This document shows positions 1 to 8,645 of a stretch of 64,000 nt of DNA, in pieces; the first letter of the stretch is position 1; each line of letters opens with the position of its first letter. A model generated the notes under the pieces. The model ran no database searches, had not been told where the DNA came from, and saw nothing but the letters and a program-made list of their open reading frames with translations. This stretch comes from Spirosoma telluris (GTDB lineage Bacteria > Bacteroidota > Bacteroidia > Cytophagales > Spirosomataceae). The stretch lies in contig QLII01000001.1 in NCBI GenBank assembly GCA_003259005.1, positions 3,798,501 through 3,862,500 of the forward strand. Direction: 5' to 3'. Both the position numbers and the translations under genes were made by a program.

Positions 1-414
1 ATCGTGTTTGAGCCGGTCGAATCGGGAAATGGCGGCTGGCCTGCGAATGGACAGAAATTGTATACCAAGCCAGTAGTGGTTCTCACCAGTGGCCGCACGT
101 TCTCGGCGGCTGAGGATTTTGCAGTGGTGTTCGATGCGATGAAACGGGGGACAATTATTGGCGAACCCACCGGCGGCAGTACCGGTCAGCCGTTAGTCTT
201 TTCGCTGCCCGGTGGCGTAATGGCCCGCGTTTGCACCAAACGGGATATGTACCCCGACGGTACCGAATGGAATGCCAAAGGAATTCAGCCAGCCGTATTC
301 GTTAAACCCATCGCATCCGATTGGCAGTCTGGTCGCGATACAGTATTGGAAGCCGCCCTGAATCACCTTGGCGTGAAAGAGCCGGTGGTCACCAAGAAGA
401 AAAGTAAGAAGTAA
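1..414 (+). CDS. S41 family peptidase, C-terminal part (5' end outside window)
   Basis: The frame is already open at base 1, so this is the C-terminal 137 residues of a longer protein. The stretch VLTSGRTFSAAEDFA matches the region around the catalytic serine of S41 (tail-specific/CtpA-like) peptidases. The following KRGTIIGEPTGGSTGQP matches the strand and loop that normally carry the rest of the S41 active site. The Lys-rich tail (KKKSKK) is typical of the end of the chain. The protein is presumably exported and cuts C-termini of periplasmic or surface proteins. The N-terminal domains, including any PDZ domain, cannot be judged. A factor-independent terminator follows 15 bases after the stop codon. 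Confidence 0.85.
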   Translation: MVFEPVESGNGGWPANGQKLYTKPVVVLTSGRTFSAAEDFAVVFDAMKRGTIIGEPTGGSTGQPLVFSLPGGVMARVCTKRDMYPDGTEWNAKGIQPAVFVKPIASDWQSGRDTVLEAALNHLGVKEPVVTKKKSKK

Positions 415-428
415 CTACCCCACCCTAC

Positions 429-471
429 TGTCCGTCAGCGAACTACCCTTGTCCGCTGGCGGACATTTTTT
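429..471 (+). terminator. Rho-independent terminator after S41 peptidase
   Basis: A 12-base stem (429-440 with 454-465, one G-U type mismatch) is followed directly by six T. It sits just after the S41 stop and ends that transcript. Confidence 0.8.
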
Positions 472-641
472 GCAAAAAGGAAATCACACAAAATCCTGAA
501 TGTAAACTAGTTACCATAGTGGCACACCGCTTGCTAGTAGACGATTAGCCGTTTATCAGTTGCTTAAAAGCGGAAGAAATCCAATCTCATGCAACCTTCA
601 TTTGCCAAACTGCATCTTTACAGCATAAACCAACAATCACT

Positions 642-1697
642 ATGAAACGCAACCAGTTTCTACTAACCCTTCTCAGCGTAGCGACCTTCTCGCTGACCTC
701 CCTCACCAATAAGCCTTCCGACAATAATGATACGCCGTATCAGACTAAGACCTTTTCGGGTAATATCAACGCTGTGCGAGCCGAAACCTCGGGCGGTAGC
801 CTGACCATTGAAGGCGGAACCGACATGAACGCCAAAGTGGAAATGTATGTGCGGGGCAATAATGGAAACGGCAACCTCGACAAAGCCGAAATCGAAGATC
901 GACTGAAAGACTACGATATTTCCATTGCTCAGGAAGGTGGTACCATCGTTGCCACAGCCAAACGCCACAACAATCTTACTAACTGGAAAAATAGCTTAAG
1001 CATCAGCTTTAAATTCTACACTCCCCGCAAGGTTACGGCGGATCTGCGTACGTCGGGTGGTTCTATTCATCTGGCCTCGCTGAGCGGTACACAGAAATTC
1101 CGCACGAGTGGTGGTAGCCTACACATGAGCGATGTAGACGGCGATATCAACGGACAAACCTCGGGTGGCTCCATTCACTTCGACGGGTGCCAGGCAGGAA
1201 CCTCGGGTTACCTTGACCTACAAACCTCAGGCGGTTCTATTGAAGGTAAATCGTCGACGGGCAAAATGCGTCTGCATACCTCTGGTGGCAGCATCCGGCT
1301 TACCGATCTGAAAGGAGACATCGATGCGCAAACCAGCGGTGGCAGCGTTAATGGCGAGAGTCTGGAGGGCGATATCAAAGCAAGTACCTCAGGCGGTTCA
1401 GTACGAATTGCCAATATTGTTGGAAGTATCGACGCCAGCACCAGTGCAGGTGGTGTTGATGTAAGTATAACGAAACTGACTGGCCCTGTCCGTTTGTCGA
1501 CCAGTGCCGGTAGTGTTCGGGTGAAAATGCCCCTCGACAAAGGAATTACCCTGAATTTGAGCGGCAATAGTATTAAAATCCCACTGAACAACTTCAACGG
1601 TGACACCGAGAAAGACCGTATTCGAGGCACATTGAACGGCGGTGGAATTCCTGTAACCCTGACGGCCAGCAGCGGAAGCGTTTATGTGAACCAGTAA
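642..1697 (+). CDS. DUF4097-type exported repeat protein
   Basis: This 351-residue protein begins with a signal peptide (MKRNQFLLTLLSVATFSLTS). From about residue 50 it carries some ten copies of a short motif, TSGGS or TSAGS, every 15-25 residues, each followed by alternating hydrophobic residues (SIHL, SLHM, SIRL, SVRI). This is the pattern of the DUF4097 family, which folds as a stacked beta-strand repeat and is often described as adhesin-like. No catalytic motif is visible. It is monocistronic: a terminator precedes it and another follows near 1779. The role is unknown; a surface or periplasmic structural role is inferred only from the fold. Confidence 0.75.
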   Translation: MKRNQFLLTLLSVATFSLTSLTNKPSDNNDTPYQTKTFSGNINAVRAETSGGSLTIEGGTDMNAKVEMYVRGNNGNGNLDKAEIEDRLKDYDISIAQEGGTIVATAKRHNNLTNWKNSLSISFKFYTPRKVTADLRTSGGSIHLASLSGTQKFRTSGGSLHMSDVDGDINGQTSGGSIHFDGCQAGTSGYLDLQTSGGSIEGKSSTGKMRLHTSGGSIRLTDLKGDIDAQTSGGSVNGESLEGDIKASTSGGSVRIANIVGSIDASTSAGGVDVSITKLTGPVRLSTSAGSVRVKMPLDKGITLNLSGNSIKIPLNNFNGDTEKDRIRGTLNGGGIPVTLTASSGSVYVNQ

Positions 1698-1778
1698 CTT
1701 ATAACTACCAGATATCGTAGCGAAGTGTTCTGGTATTCATTCCGAGTCAATTAATACAACCTGATTCGTGTAATTTTG

Positions 1779-1811
1779 AGGCCCGCCCGAACATCCGGCG
1801 GGCCTTCTTTT
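1779..1811 (+). terminator. Hairpin with T-run directly before the next start codon
   Basis: A 9-base perfect stem (1779-1787 with 1797-1805) is followed by TTCTTTTT, and the ATG of the next gene starts at 1813. A good -7 promoter word, TAATTTTG, lies at 1771-1778 on the + strand. The hairpin may end the DUF4097 transcript, or lie at the very 5' end of the next one; the two cannot be told apart from sequence. Confidence 0.6.
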
Positions 1812-1812
1812 T

Positions 1813-2181
1813 ATGTCCACTTCGTTTTTCGACCGGCGACTAGTCATTAACACGGTTCTGACGTTACCCGGTAGTGCTTTGCTGTTGTATTGTATACGAG
1901 TCGCCACGGCAGCACATCTGCCTTATCTCGTTGCCACTATTTTAGCAACGACCCTCGGTTTTCTGGAGCCCCGCAAAGGCTGGTTTCTAGCGTTAGTGCA
2001 GGCAAGTACGATCTGGATTGTCTACATATTTTTTCTTGTGCACCCTACGAATAATTTCCATATTGAGCTCGAAAACTTTGGACTGTACGGTTCCATGATT
2101 CTCTCGTTTGTAGGGAGTTTTGTTGGCGGACGGCTCAAACGTATTCTGGATCGGAGCAAATCGGGGCGAAGTAAATCATAA
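1813..2181 (+). CDS. Small membrane protein, unknown function
   Basis: The 122-residue product has about four hydrophobic segments (residues 10-30, 36-50, 55-75 and 90-110) and a short basic tail (RLKRILDRSKSGRSKS), so it should be an inner-membrane protein with the tail in the cytoplasm. I do not recognise a family. The ATG sits directly after the T-run of a hairpin, with no obvious ribosome binding site, which is not unusual in Bacteroidetes. The 157 bases downstream contain only a doubtful small frame. Confidence 0.55.
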   Translation: MSTSFFDRRLVINTVLTLPGSALLLYCIRVATAAHLPYLVATILATTLGFLEPRKGWFLALVQASTIWIVYIFFLVHPTNNFHIELENFGLYGSMILSFVGSFVGGRLKRILDRSKSGRSKS

Positions 2182-2338
2182 AAACTATTATTCTCATGTT
2201 ATAAGTCTCTACGAACGTAACGTCAATCATCAGGAGCAGGTTAGTCTCTGGCCATCTTTTCTTATCATGCTATTTTATACCATTACGCTCATTAGCATGA
2301 TCGGGGCCTACAAACTGTTAAAGTAGCTAGTCACCGTA

Positions 2339-2881
2339 CTATCTATAAATAGTCTCTTTTCCATCGTATAGAACTAGCTTCATTAATACTGGCCTTTGAG
2401 GATGAGTCTCTTTATAACGATCGTACTTCTGGAGCATTTTTCGTTCTTCAGAACTTAGTTCATAACTAAGTCTAAAATGAATATGCCCATTGATTTTCAG
2501 TTCGTCAAAAACATCAACTATATTTTTATAGGTTGATAATTCAGTTGGAATAATTGCGACTATCAATCGCTTATCGGGCACAAGGTGCATCAACTGCTTT
2601 CTAAGTCCTTCCGCCGAGTAATCAGTTTCTAAAAACTCAGCGCTTGAATTGTTAGCCTGATAAGTAAGAAAACCTATTCGGTTGTTACTTAGTAAAAATA
2701 ATGAAGCATCAGCAAAAGGGAGGTCTACATAGCACCCTCTATCATCAGGAAATTCAACTTGCATCTGATTCAGCCGCTGTGTTGTCTTAATCAGCATAAA
2801 AAAAGTGATCATCAGGAAGGCAACGTCCACAAAGGGCGTCATATCAATACGAGGCAGGGAGCGATTTCGGCGGGTGTGCAT
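2339..2881 (-). CDS. ExbD/TolR-type biopolymer transport protein (Asp present)
   Basis: The 180-residue protein has the ExbD layout: a short cytoplasmic N-terminus, one membrane helix at about residues 17-37 and a periplasmic domain. The helix begins DMTPFVDVAFLMITFF, and its FVDV carries the single membrane Asp that ExbD and TolR use for proton-driven energy transfer to TonB or Tol. It is the second gene of a two-gene operon, 13 bases after a paralogue whose Asp is lost. No ExbB/TolQ partner or TonB gene is near, so the partner must be encoded elsewhere. The periplasmic part resembles other small Cytophagales ExbD-like proteins only in length and character. Confidence 0.75.
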   Translation of the reverse strand: MHTRRNRSLPRIDMTPFVDVAFLMITFFMLIKTTQRLNQMQVEFPDDRGCYVDLPFADASLFLLSNNRIGFLTYQANNSSAEFLETDYSAEGLRKQLMHLVPDKRLIVAIIPTELSTYKNIVDVFDELKINGHIHFRLSYELSSEERKMLQKYDRYKETHPQRPVLMKLVLYDGKETIYR

Positions 2882-2894
2882 AAGAAGGATAGTA

Positions 2895-3446
2895 TCAGTT
2901 GTCAGTCAGATAATACGATGGCATGCGTAAAAACACAGTTTCTCGTATCGCAGAATGACGCATAAAGATCCGCTCGTAATAATTCACGATGAGCTGCTCT
3001 TTTCTATTGAGTTCCGAGAACGGCAGATAAGGAATCGTGCCAATCCGTTTAAGCTCCCTCAGTATAGTTTCTACATTGCCGAAGGTAGCTGACGGCGTAG
3101 GCTTTATAACAACCGCCACATCGCCATCTCCCGATTTGCCGACAGCACCTAATAAGGTACGGATACGCTCGGGCCGAAAATCCGTTCGGCGTATTTCTAC
3201 CATGTCATCCCCCTGCCAATGCTGCATAAAGCCAATGGTGCCTTTATCTAACAAAAAGAGTGTAACAACTTTCCTGGGATAAGTCGGAGCTTCATATTTT
3301 CGGCAACCTGTTGGCACTGTAACGCCCATAATTTCAGGCCGTTGAATCGCTTTCATGAACATAAAAAACACAATCATCAACAGGGCTACGCCCGCAAAGG
3401 GAGTAAAATCAATACGTATCGGAGTTAGAGATCGGCGTGTTAGCAT
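2895..3446 (-). CDS. ExbD-like protein lacking the membrane aspartate
   Basis: The 183-residue protein has the same layout as its downstream neighbour. Its helix reads DFTPFAGVALLMIVFF, so the position that is Asp in FVDV is Gly here (GGC against GAC). In E. coli ExbD this Asp (D25) is essential for proton coupling. The gene is first in the operon. The two proteins could form mixed oligomers in which only one subunit type is protonatable, or this copy could be a structural or regulatory subunit; both are inference. Confidence 0.7.
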   Translation of the reverse strand: MLTRRSLTPIRIDFTPFAGVALLMIVFFMFMKAIQRPEIMGVTVPTGCRKYEAPTYPRKVVTLFLLDKGTIGFMQHWQGDDMVEIRRTDFRPERIRTLLGAVGKSGDGDVAVVIKPTPSATFGNVETILRELKRIGTIPYLPFSELNRKEQLIVNYYERIFMRHSAIRETVFLRMPSYYLTDN

Positions 3447-3543
3447 GGCAGTAGTTGTTTAGCCGATTGATGGCAGAAAGGACCAAATTCCACAAACGCA
3501 GTTGGTTTTCGTATCTTTACAGGACGTTTAGAACGTAGCCAAT

Positions 3544-6500
3544 ATGTTTCGTATTCCTAATAAACTGCCCTTCGCCAGCCTACTCCCCTCCTTCGAGGGC
3601 GACTTGTATTTCGATGAATCGCCTGAACACACCGCCCAGCGGATTCTGTATGCAACCGATGCATCGGTATATCAGGAAATGCCCATAGCGGTGGCGCTTC
3701 CCAAGTCCGTTGCCGACATCAAGAAACTACTACGGTTTGCCCAGCAGCATTCTATAGGATTGATACCCCGAGCGGCTGGTACATCGTTGGCAGGACAAGT
3801 TGTTGGCAGTGGCATTGTGGTCGACATTTCTAAATACTTCGGGGGCATTCCCGAAATTAACGTTGCTGAACGATGGGTACGGGTTCAACCGGGTGTGATC
3901 CGCGATGACCTGAATGCCTTCCTGAAACCCCACGGCCTGCTGTTCGGCCCTGAAACCAGTACGGCCAGTCGGGCTATGATTGGCGGTATGATTGGCAATA
4001 ACTCCTGCGGCTTGCACTCCATCATCTGGGGCACCACGCGTGACCACCTGCTCGAAGTCCGGGCAGTTTTGAGCGACGGGGCCGAAGTCACCTTTGGCCC
4101 GCTTACCCAGGAACAATTCGACGCCAAATGTAAGGGTGAAAATGTCGTGAGCCCCTCGAACAACGACTGTACGTTCAATTCCGCGACTGGCTCTCAAAAC
4201 CAAGCGTTCGTCAACACATCCGCGAGGGCTACCCAAGCCAACCGTCACCCGACGGAATACAGGCTATGCGCTCGATGCGATGTTGAATTTTTTTGAAGAG
4301 CGGAGAGCAGGGAGCGAGGAGCAGGGAGCGGAGCGCAATGCTGACTCCATGCCCCATGCCCCACGCCCCATGCCTTTCAACTTCTCCCACCTCATCGCGG
4401 GTTCGGAAGGGACGCTTTGTTTTATTACCGAAGCAAAACTCAATCTGCTTCCGCTGCCGCCTAAAGAAACGGCGCTGGTTTGTGCTCATTTTCAGACCAT
4501 TCGTCAATCGCTTGAGGCCAATCTGGTAGCCTTGGCACATGGTTGTTCAGCATCGGAGCTGGTGGATGATTACATCCTGCAATTGACCAAAACCAATATC
4601 GAGCAGCTTAAAAACCGGGAATTTGTCGAGGGTGATCCAAAGGCTATTTTGATGGTTGAGTTTTTTGATGATACGGTGGAGGGCGTAGCAAAGAAGGCGA
4701 AGGAGTTTGTGGAGGAGTTGACACAGAAAGAACTGGGCTATACCTACCCCATTCTGTTCGATGAAGATACTAAAAAGCCCTGGGCCTTGCGAAAGGCAGG
4801 GTTGAGTATCATGTACAATATTCCCGGCGACGAAAAACCGGCCAACGTCATTGAAGACACCGCCGTGGACGTTCACGACCTGCCCGACTACATCGACGAG
4901 TTGGACAAAATGGCCCTGGAGAACCACGGCCTGAAACTGGAGTATTCGGCCCATGCCGGTGCAGGCGAAATTCACGTCCTGCCGCTTATTAATCTTAAAT
5001 CGTCAGAGGGCCGCGCGAAGTTTCGGGCGTTGCTGCTGGATACGGCGGCACTAGTCAAAAAATACGGTGGTTCCCTCTCCGGTGAGCATGGCGATGGGCG
5101 ACTTCGGGGTGAGTGCATTGCCTTTATGCTCGGTCCCGAAAATTTCCAGTTGTGCAAGGATGTCAAAGACCTATGGGACCCGCACAATACGTTCAACCCC
5201 GGCAAAGTCGTCAATACACCACCCATGAACGAGTCCCTCCGGTCGGAGGCTGATGTCGTTATTCCGCAACCCAAAACCGTTTTCGACTTCTCGAAAGAGG
5301 GCGGTATGCTCGAACTGGCCGAAAAATGCTCGGGCTCCGGTGATTGCCGGAAGACGGAACTATCGGGCGGGACGATGTGCCCCAGTTATATGGCTACCCG
5401 ACGCGAGCACGATACGACACGGGCACGGGCCAACATCCTGCGTCATTTTTATAGCAACCAGTCGACTCCCACCGATCAGGACTATGAGGCCGTCAAAGAC
5501 GTACTGGATTTATGTCTGTCGTGCAAAGCCTGCAAAGCTGAATGCCCATCGAGCGTGGACATGGCACGTATGAAAGCTGAATTTACCCAGCAGAAATACA
5601 AGGAAAGTGGCATCCCTCTACGAGCACGCCTGGTTGGTAATTTCACCCGCCTGATGAAGATGGCCAGTCTCGTCCCTGGGCCTACAACGGATTCTATGAA
5701 ACCGCTGCGCTACGTCGGATCGCGAACCGTGCCGTTGGTTTTCACCCCGATCGCACTATGCCCGAAATGGCAAAGACAACTTTACGAAAGTGGTGGTGGG
5801 AACAGAAAAAGGTGGAAAACGAACGAATAGGCCGCGAAAATCGAAATAACTACTGGCCATCGATTCATGCTAAACCAGCAGAATCGGGCACTGCCTCTAT
5901 TTTGCTCTTTGCCGATGAGTTTACCAATTATAACGATGTTGAAGTAGGTAAAAAAGCGATTCTGCTCATTGAGCATTTAGGCTACACCGTAGTCCTTCCT
6001 AACCACCCGGAAAGTGGCCGGACATATTTGTCGAAAGGCCTGGTGGATGAAGCAAAAAAACTAGCCATTCAGAATGTTACCTTATTCAAAGACCTTATCA
6101 CCGACGAAACACCCTGATTGGTCTGGAACCCTCAGCTATTCTGACGTTCCGGGATGAATACCCCGACCTGGTTCCGGTGGAGTTAAAAGCCGATGCGCTA
6201 CGTATTGCCAAAAACGTATTCCTGTTTGAAGAATGGCTCGCCCACGAGGCCGATGCCGGACGAATTGATAGAAGCCTGTTTACGACAAAACCTGAATTAG
6301 TGAAGGTTCACGGCCATTGCCATCAGAAGGCATTATCCTCAATGATTCCGGTTAAAAAGGTACTATCGTTGCCCAAAAACTATAACGTCCAGTTAATTCC
6401 GTCAGGCTGTTGCGGCATGGCAGGTTCGTTTGGTTTTGAGACCGAACACTACGACTTATCCATGCAAATTGGCGAATTAGTATTGTTCCCTGCCGTTCGC

Positions 6501-6617
6501 AAAGCCGAAAACGCCATTATCTCAGCCGCAGGCACCAGTTGCCGCCACCAGATCAAAGACGGAACAGGCCGTAAAGCCCAGCACCCCGCCGAGATTTTGT
6601 TTGATGCGCTTAAGTAA
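3544..6617 (+). CDS. FAD- and Fe-S-containing 2-hydroxyacid dehydrogenase (YdiJ-like), frame broken four times
   Basis: Joined, this is about 1025 residues with a GlcD-type FAD domain fused to a GlcF-type Fe-S domain, as in E. coli YdiJ (D-2-hydroxyglutarate dehydrogenase) and related D-lactate dehydrogenases. Visible motifs are the FAD loop PRAAGTSLAGQVVGSG, the C-terminal flavin motif GEHGDGRLRGE, one cluster at CSGSGDC and another at CLSCKACKAECP, and two CCG-type motifs, HGHCHQKAL and SGCCGMAGSFG. The frame is lost at CCCC 4152-4155, CCC 4248-4250, GGGCC 5678-5682 and CCC 6112-6114. One extra base at each restores family sequence. A repeat-derived insert lies at 4298-4374. It should oxidise a D-2-hydroxyacid at the membrane face and pass electrons to quinone; the substrate is not decided by sequence. 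Confidence 0.85.
4298..4374 (+). repeat. Heptamer-type repeat inserted in frame in the FAD domain
   Basis: AGCAGGGAGCG occurs at 4306-4316 and again at 4320-4330, and the heptamer ATGCCCC is repeated four times (one copy ACGCCCC) at 4349-4374. The stretch encodes about 26 low-complexity residues between NTGYALDAML and the conserved FNFSHLIAGSEGT, where the family has a shorter loop. The same words occur in the intergenic element at 15264-15356. Confidence 0.7.
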
Positions 6618-6696
6618 CGCGGGTTTCCACCTACGCTACAAAAAACCTTTTCCATTCTTCGTAGTTCTCTTTATACCTAAAACACTCATTATAGTC

Positions 6697-7752
6697 ATGG
6701 AAAATTCAAATTCATCAGCCCTTAGCGACGGAGCGCAACAAGCCAATCTGGTATCCAACGAAAATGCCGAAGCAATGTTCGGTGCCGACCAGGGCGAAAC
6801 AAATATGGTTAAACTCGTGGACGGCAAATTAACGCCCATTGGTGATACCGAAGACGATGTAGTGGATGGTCAACTTGCTAACCGGTATAGCTCCGATGAG
6901 GAACGAAGCTTGCAAGGGGATCAATTGAGAGGGAAAACCTACGAAAATTCTGACTCGGCCTTATACGCTGATGCCGGAATTGACGATGAAGCCATTCCAC
7001 ATGAACCAAACACGACATCAACTATTGCAGAAGCCGACCTCACCGGAAATCCCGATGCAGGTTCAACCGTAGCAACGGGTCTACCTTCGGAAGATGAACC
7101 CAGTACGCCTACCAATTCATTTGGCAGTTGGAACGTTATCGGAAGCAACAATGGCTTGGGAAACTACCCATCTGGAGATATGATTCCATCGACACCTGGT
7201 TCCCCAAATCCTATCCAGCCGGTGCCGGGCATCCCTGAAACGCCACCAACACCACCCGTACCAGGGCCTGAAATTCCTGAAATGCCGGGTACGCCTAAAC
7301 CTGATGTTCCTGAAGTTCAGGACCCTAGCGAACCAGACCGCTCGCACGAAATCAATGCCCATGGCCTAAGTACGTTCACATCAGCGGCCCCAGGTGTTGT
7401 GGCTACAAATGGACCAAAGCCAGATGGTCACGTAGCCAAAACGAAGTACGAAGGCCTGCCAGAAGCCGCAAAAGCCGTCCCCGGAACAGAGGAAGGAATG
7501 GAAGATAAACCAGACACTGGCGATTCGGCACGCCCTTATGATGTAAATGCAAAAGACCGCGCTGAAAATCAGCCGGGTGAGCGGCCTGAAGAAGCTAAGG
7601 AAGCCCAAAAATTTCCCCGCGAAATGGCCGACGAAAGCAGTATAGCCGCGCAGGACATGATTTCCGGAACAGACCGCTCCGACCAGAAGTCAACCGAAGG
7701 CCTCGACCGAAAATACAACGATCCAGAAGCCGCTCGCGAGATGGCGAGTTGA
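6697..7752 (+). CDS. Acidic Pro/Thr-rich protein, unknown function
   Basis: I chose the ATG at 6697 (MENSNSSALS, 351 residues) rather than the upstream frame opening at 6601, which overlaps the previous gene. The protein is acidic and has no signal peptide or membrane segment. The middle (about residues 140-215) is Pro-rich with GTP, PGIPE and PEIP units. The rest is rich in Glu, Asp, Ala and Asn and looks disordered. The N-terminal part contains AMFGADQGETNMVKLVDGKL, which might be a small folded core. I do not recognise a family. It is likely cytoplasmic; the function is unknown. Confidence 0.6.
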   Translation: MENSNSSALSDGAQQANLVSNENAEAMFGADQGETNMVKLVDGKLTPIGDTEDDVVDGQLANRYSSDEERSLQGDQLRGKTYENSDSALYADAGIDDEAIPHEPNTTSTIAEADLTGNPDAGSTVATGLPSEDEPSTPTNSFGSWNVIGSNNGLGNYPSGDMIPSTPGSPNPIQPVPGIPETPPTPPVPGPEIPEMPGTPKPDVPEVQDPSEPDRSHEINAHGLSTFTSAAPGVVATNGPKPDGHVAKTKYEGLPEAAKAVPGTEEGMEDKPDTGDSARPYDVNAKDRAENQPGERPEEAKEAQKFPREMADESSIAAQDMISGTDRSDQKSTEGLDRKYNDPEAAREMAS

Positions 7753-7757
7753 TATTT

Positions 7758-7854
7758 TTTTAAACCGCAAAGAGCGTAAAGGAACGTGTAAAGATCGCTA
7801 AGGGTTTTTCTCTGCGACCTTTGCGCTTACCTTTGTGCTCTTTGCGGTTTAAAA
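7758..7854. repeat. Long imperfect hairpin of the CCGCAAAGAGCG word family
   Basis: A 25-base arm at 7758-7782 is the inverse of 7830-7854 with two differences; the word is AAACCGCAAAGAGCGTAAAG. The loop carries degenerate inner copies of the same word. It fills the gap between two + strand genes. The right arm supplies the TTTG of the promoter described next. Confidence 0.8.
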
Positions 7855-7864
7855 CATACCTTTA
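7832..7864 (+). promoter_or_regulatory. Likely promoter of the DUF1080 gene, partly inside a repeat arm
   Basis: TTTG at 7832-7835 is separated by 21 bases from TACCTTTA at 7857-7864, one mismatch from the Bacteroidetes -33/-7 pattern. The start codon follows 20 bases later at 7885. Confidence 0.5.
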
Positions 7865-7884
7865 GCTCAAAAATTTCAAACGCA

Positions 7885-8565
7885 ATGAAAAAGCTACTCC
7901 TACCCTGCCTGCTGCTTAGTACCATGGCCTTTACGGCTCCCCCCAAATGGACATCGTTATTTGATGGCAAGACGATAAAAGGCTGGCACAGTTACCATAA
8001 AGATGGCGTTGTTGGCTGGTCCATTGAAGACGGTGCCCTAACCCCCGACGGTACGGGTGGCGACCTCGTAACGGATAAAGAATACGAAAACTTTGAACTG
8101 GAGTTCGAGTTCAAAATTCCCAAAGGCAGCAACAGTGGTGTTGTCTACAAAATCATCGACAGCCCCGACATAAAATCGACCTACATGTCCGGCCCCGAAT
8201 ATCAGGTCATCGACGACAAAGGTTATCTGGATGGAGAAGGCAAGCCTTATAAATTGAAAGATACCCAAATGACCGGCGCTAATTACGACATGATTCCACC
8301 CTCAGATTTTAGCGTTGCCAAAGCACCCGGTGAGTGGAACAAAGGCCGTATTATCGTCAACAAAAACCATGTGGAGCATTTCCTGAACGGCAAAAAACTA
8401 GTCGATTACGAATACGGTTCCGACAACTGGAAAGCACTGGTCGCTAAAAGCAAATTTGCCAACTGGCCCTATGCCACACCCCATGCGAAAGGGAAAATCG
8501 CCTTACAAAACCATAGCCCTAAAGAGCGCGTCTGGTACAAGAACATCCAGATTCGGGAGTTATAG
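7885..8565 (+). CDS. DUF1080 (3-keto-disaccharide hydrolase fold) secreted protein
   Basis: The 226-residue protein has a signal peptide (residues 1-18, ending AFTAPP) and then the DUF1080 start WTSLFDGKTIKGWH. Further family marks are DLVTDKEYENFELEFEFKIP, NSGVVYKI, GPEYQVIDD and the C-terminal GKIALQNHSPKERVWYKNI. The domain is a jelly-roll that occurs alone or fused in Bacteroidetes and Planctomycetes, and some members hydrolyse 3-keto-glycosides. The length is normal for a single-domain member. It is followed by a strong bidirectional terminator. The substrate is unknown. Confidence 0.85.
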   Translation: MKKLLLPCLLLSTMAFTAPPKWTSLFDGKTIKGWHSYHKDGVVGWSIEDGALTPDGTGGDLVTDKEYENFELEFEFKIPKGSNSGVVYKIIDSPDIKSTYMSGPEYQVIDDKGYLDGEGKPYKLKDTQMTGANYDMIPPSDFSVAKAPGEWNKGRIIVNKNHVEHFLNGKKLVDYEYGSDNWKALVAKSKFANWPYATPHAKGKIALQNHSPKERVWYKNIQIREL

Positions 8566-8567
8566 GC

Positions 8568-8636
8568 TATCAGCCTTTCAATAAAAAAGCCGCTATTACT
8601 TTGAGCATAGCGGCTTTTTTTATTGAAAGGCTGATA
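8568..8636. terminator. Strong bidirectional terminator
   Basis: A stem of about 29 bases (8568-8596 with 8607-8636, one bulged T) has A-rich and T-rich flanks inside the stem, as expected between convergent genes. It would serve the DUF1080 gene and the metalloprotease gene. Confidence 0.9.
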
Positions 8637-8645
8637 ATCTATAAA

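Noticed and set aside
1040..1530. Regular TCGGGTGG-type repeats within the DUF4097 gene
   Set aside because: These are codons for the TSGGS protein repeat with normal codon variation, not a DNA-level element.
2120..2326. Small TTG-initiated frame (68 residues) ending in a hydrophobic helix
   Set aside because: It overlaps the end of the previous gene out of frame, lacks a credible start or promoter and shows no family pattern. The helix makes it not impossible, but support is too weak.
3544..6617. Reading the FAD/Fe-S gene as a decayed pseudogene
   Set aside because: All cofactor and cluster motifs are intact and every break is a single-base loss in a C/G run, the same as in essential-looking genes such as prc, so sequence error is more likely than decay.
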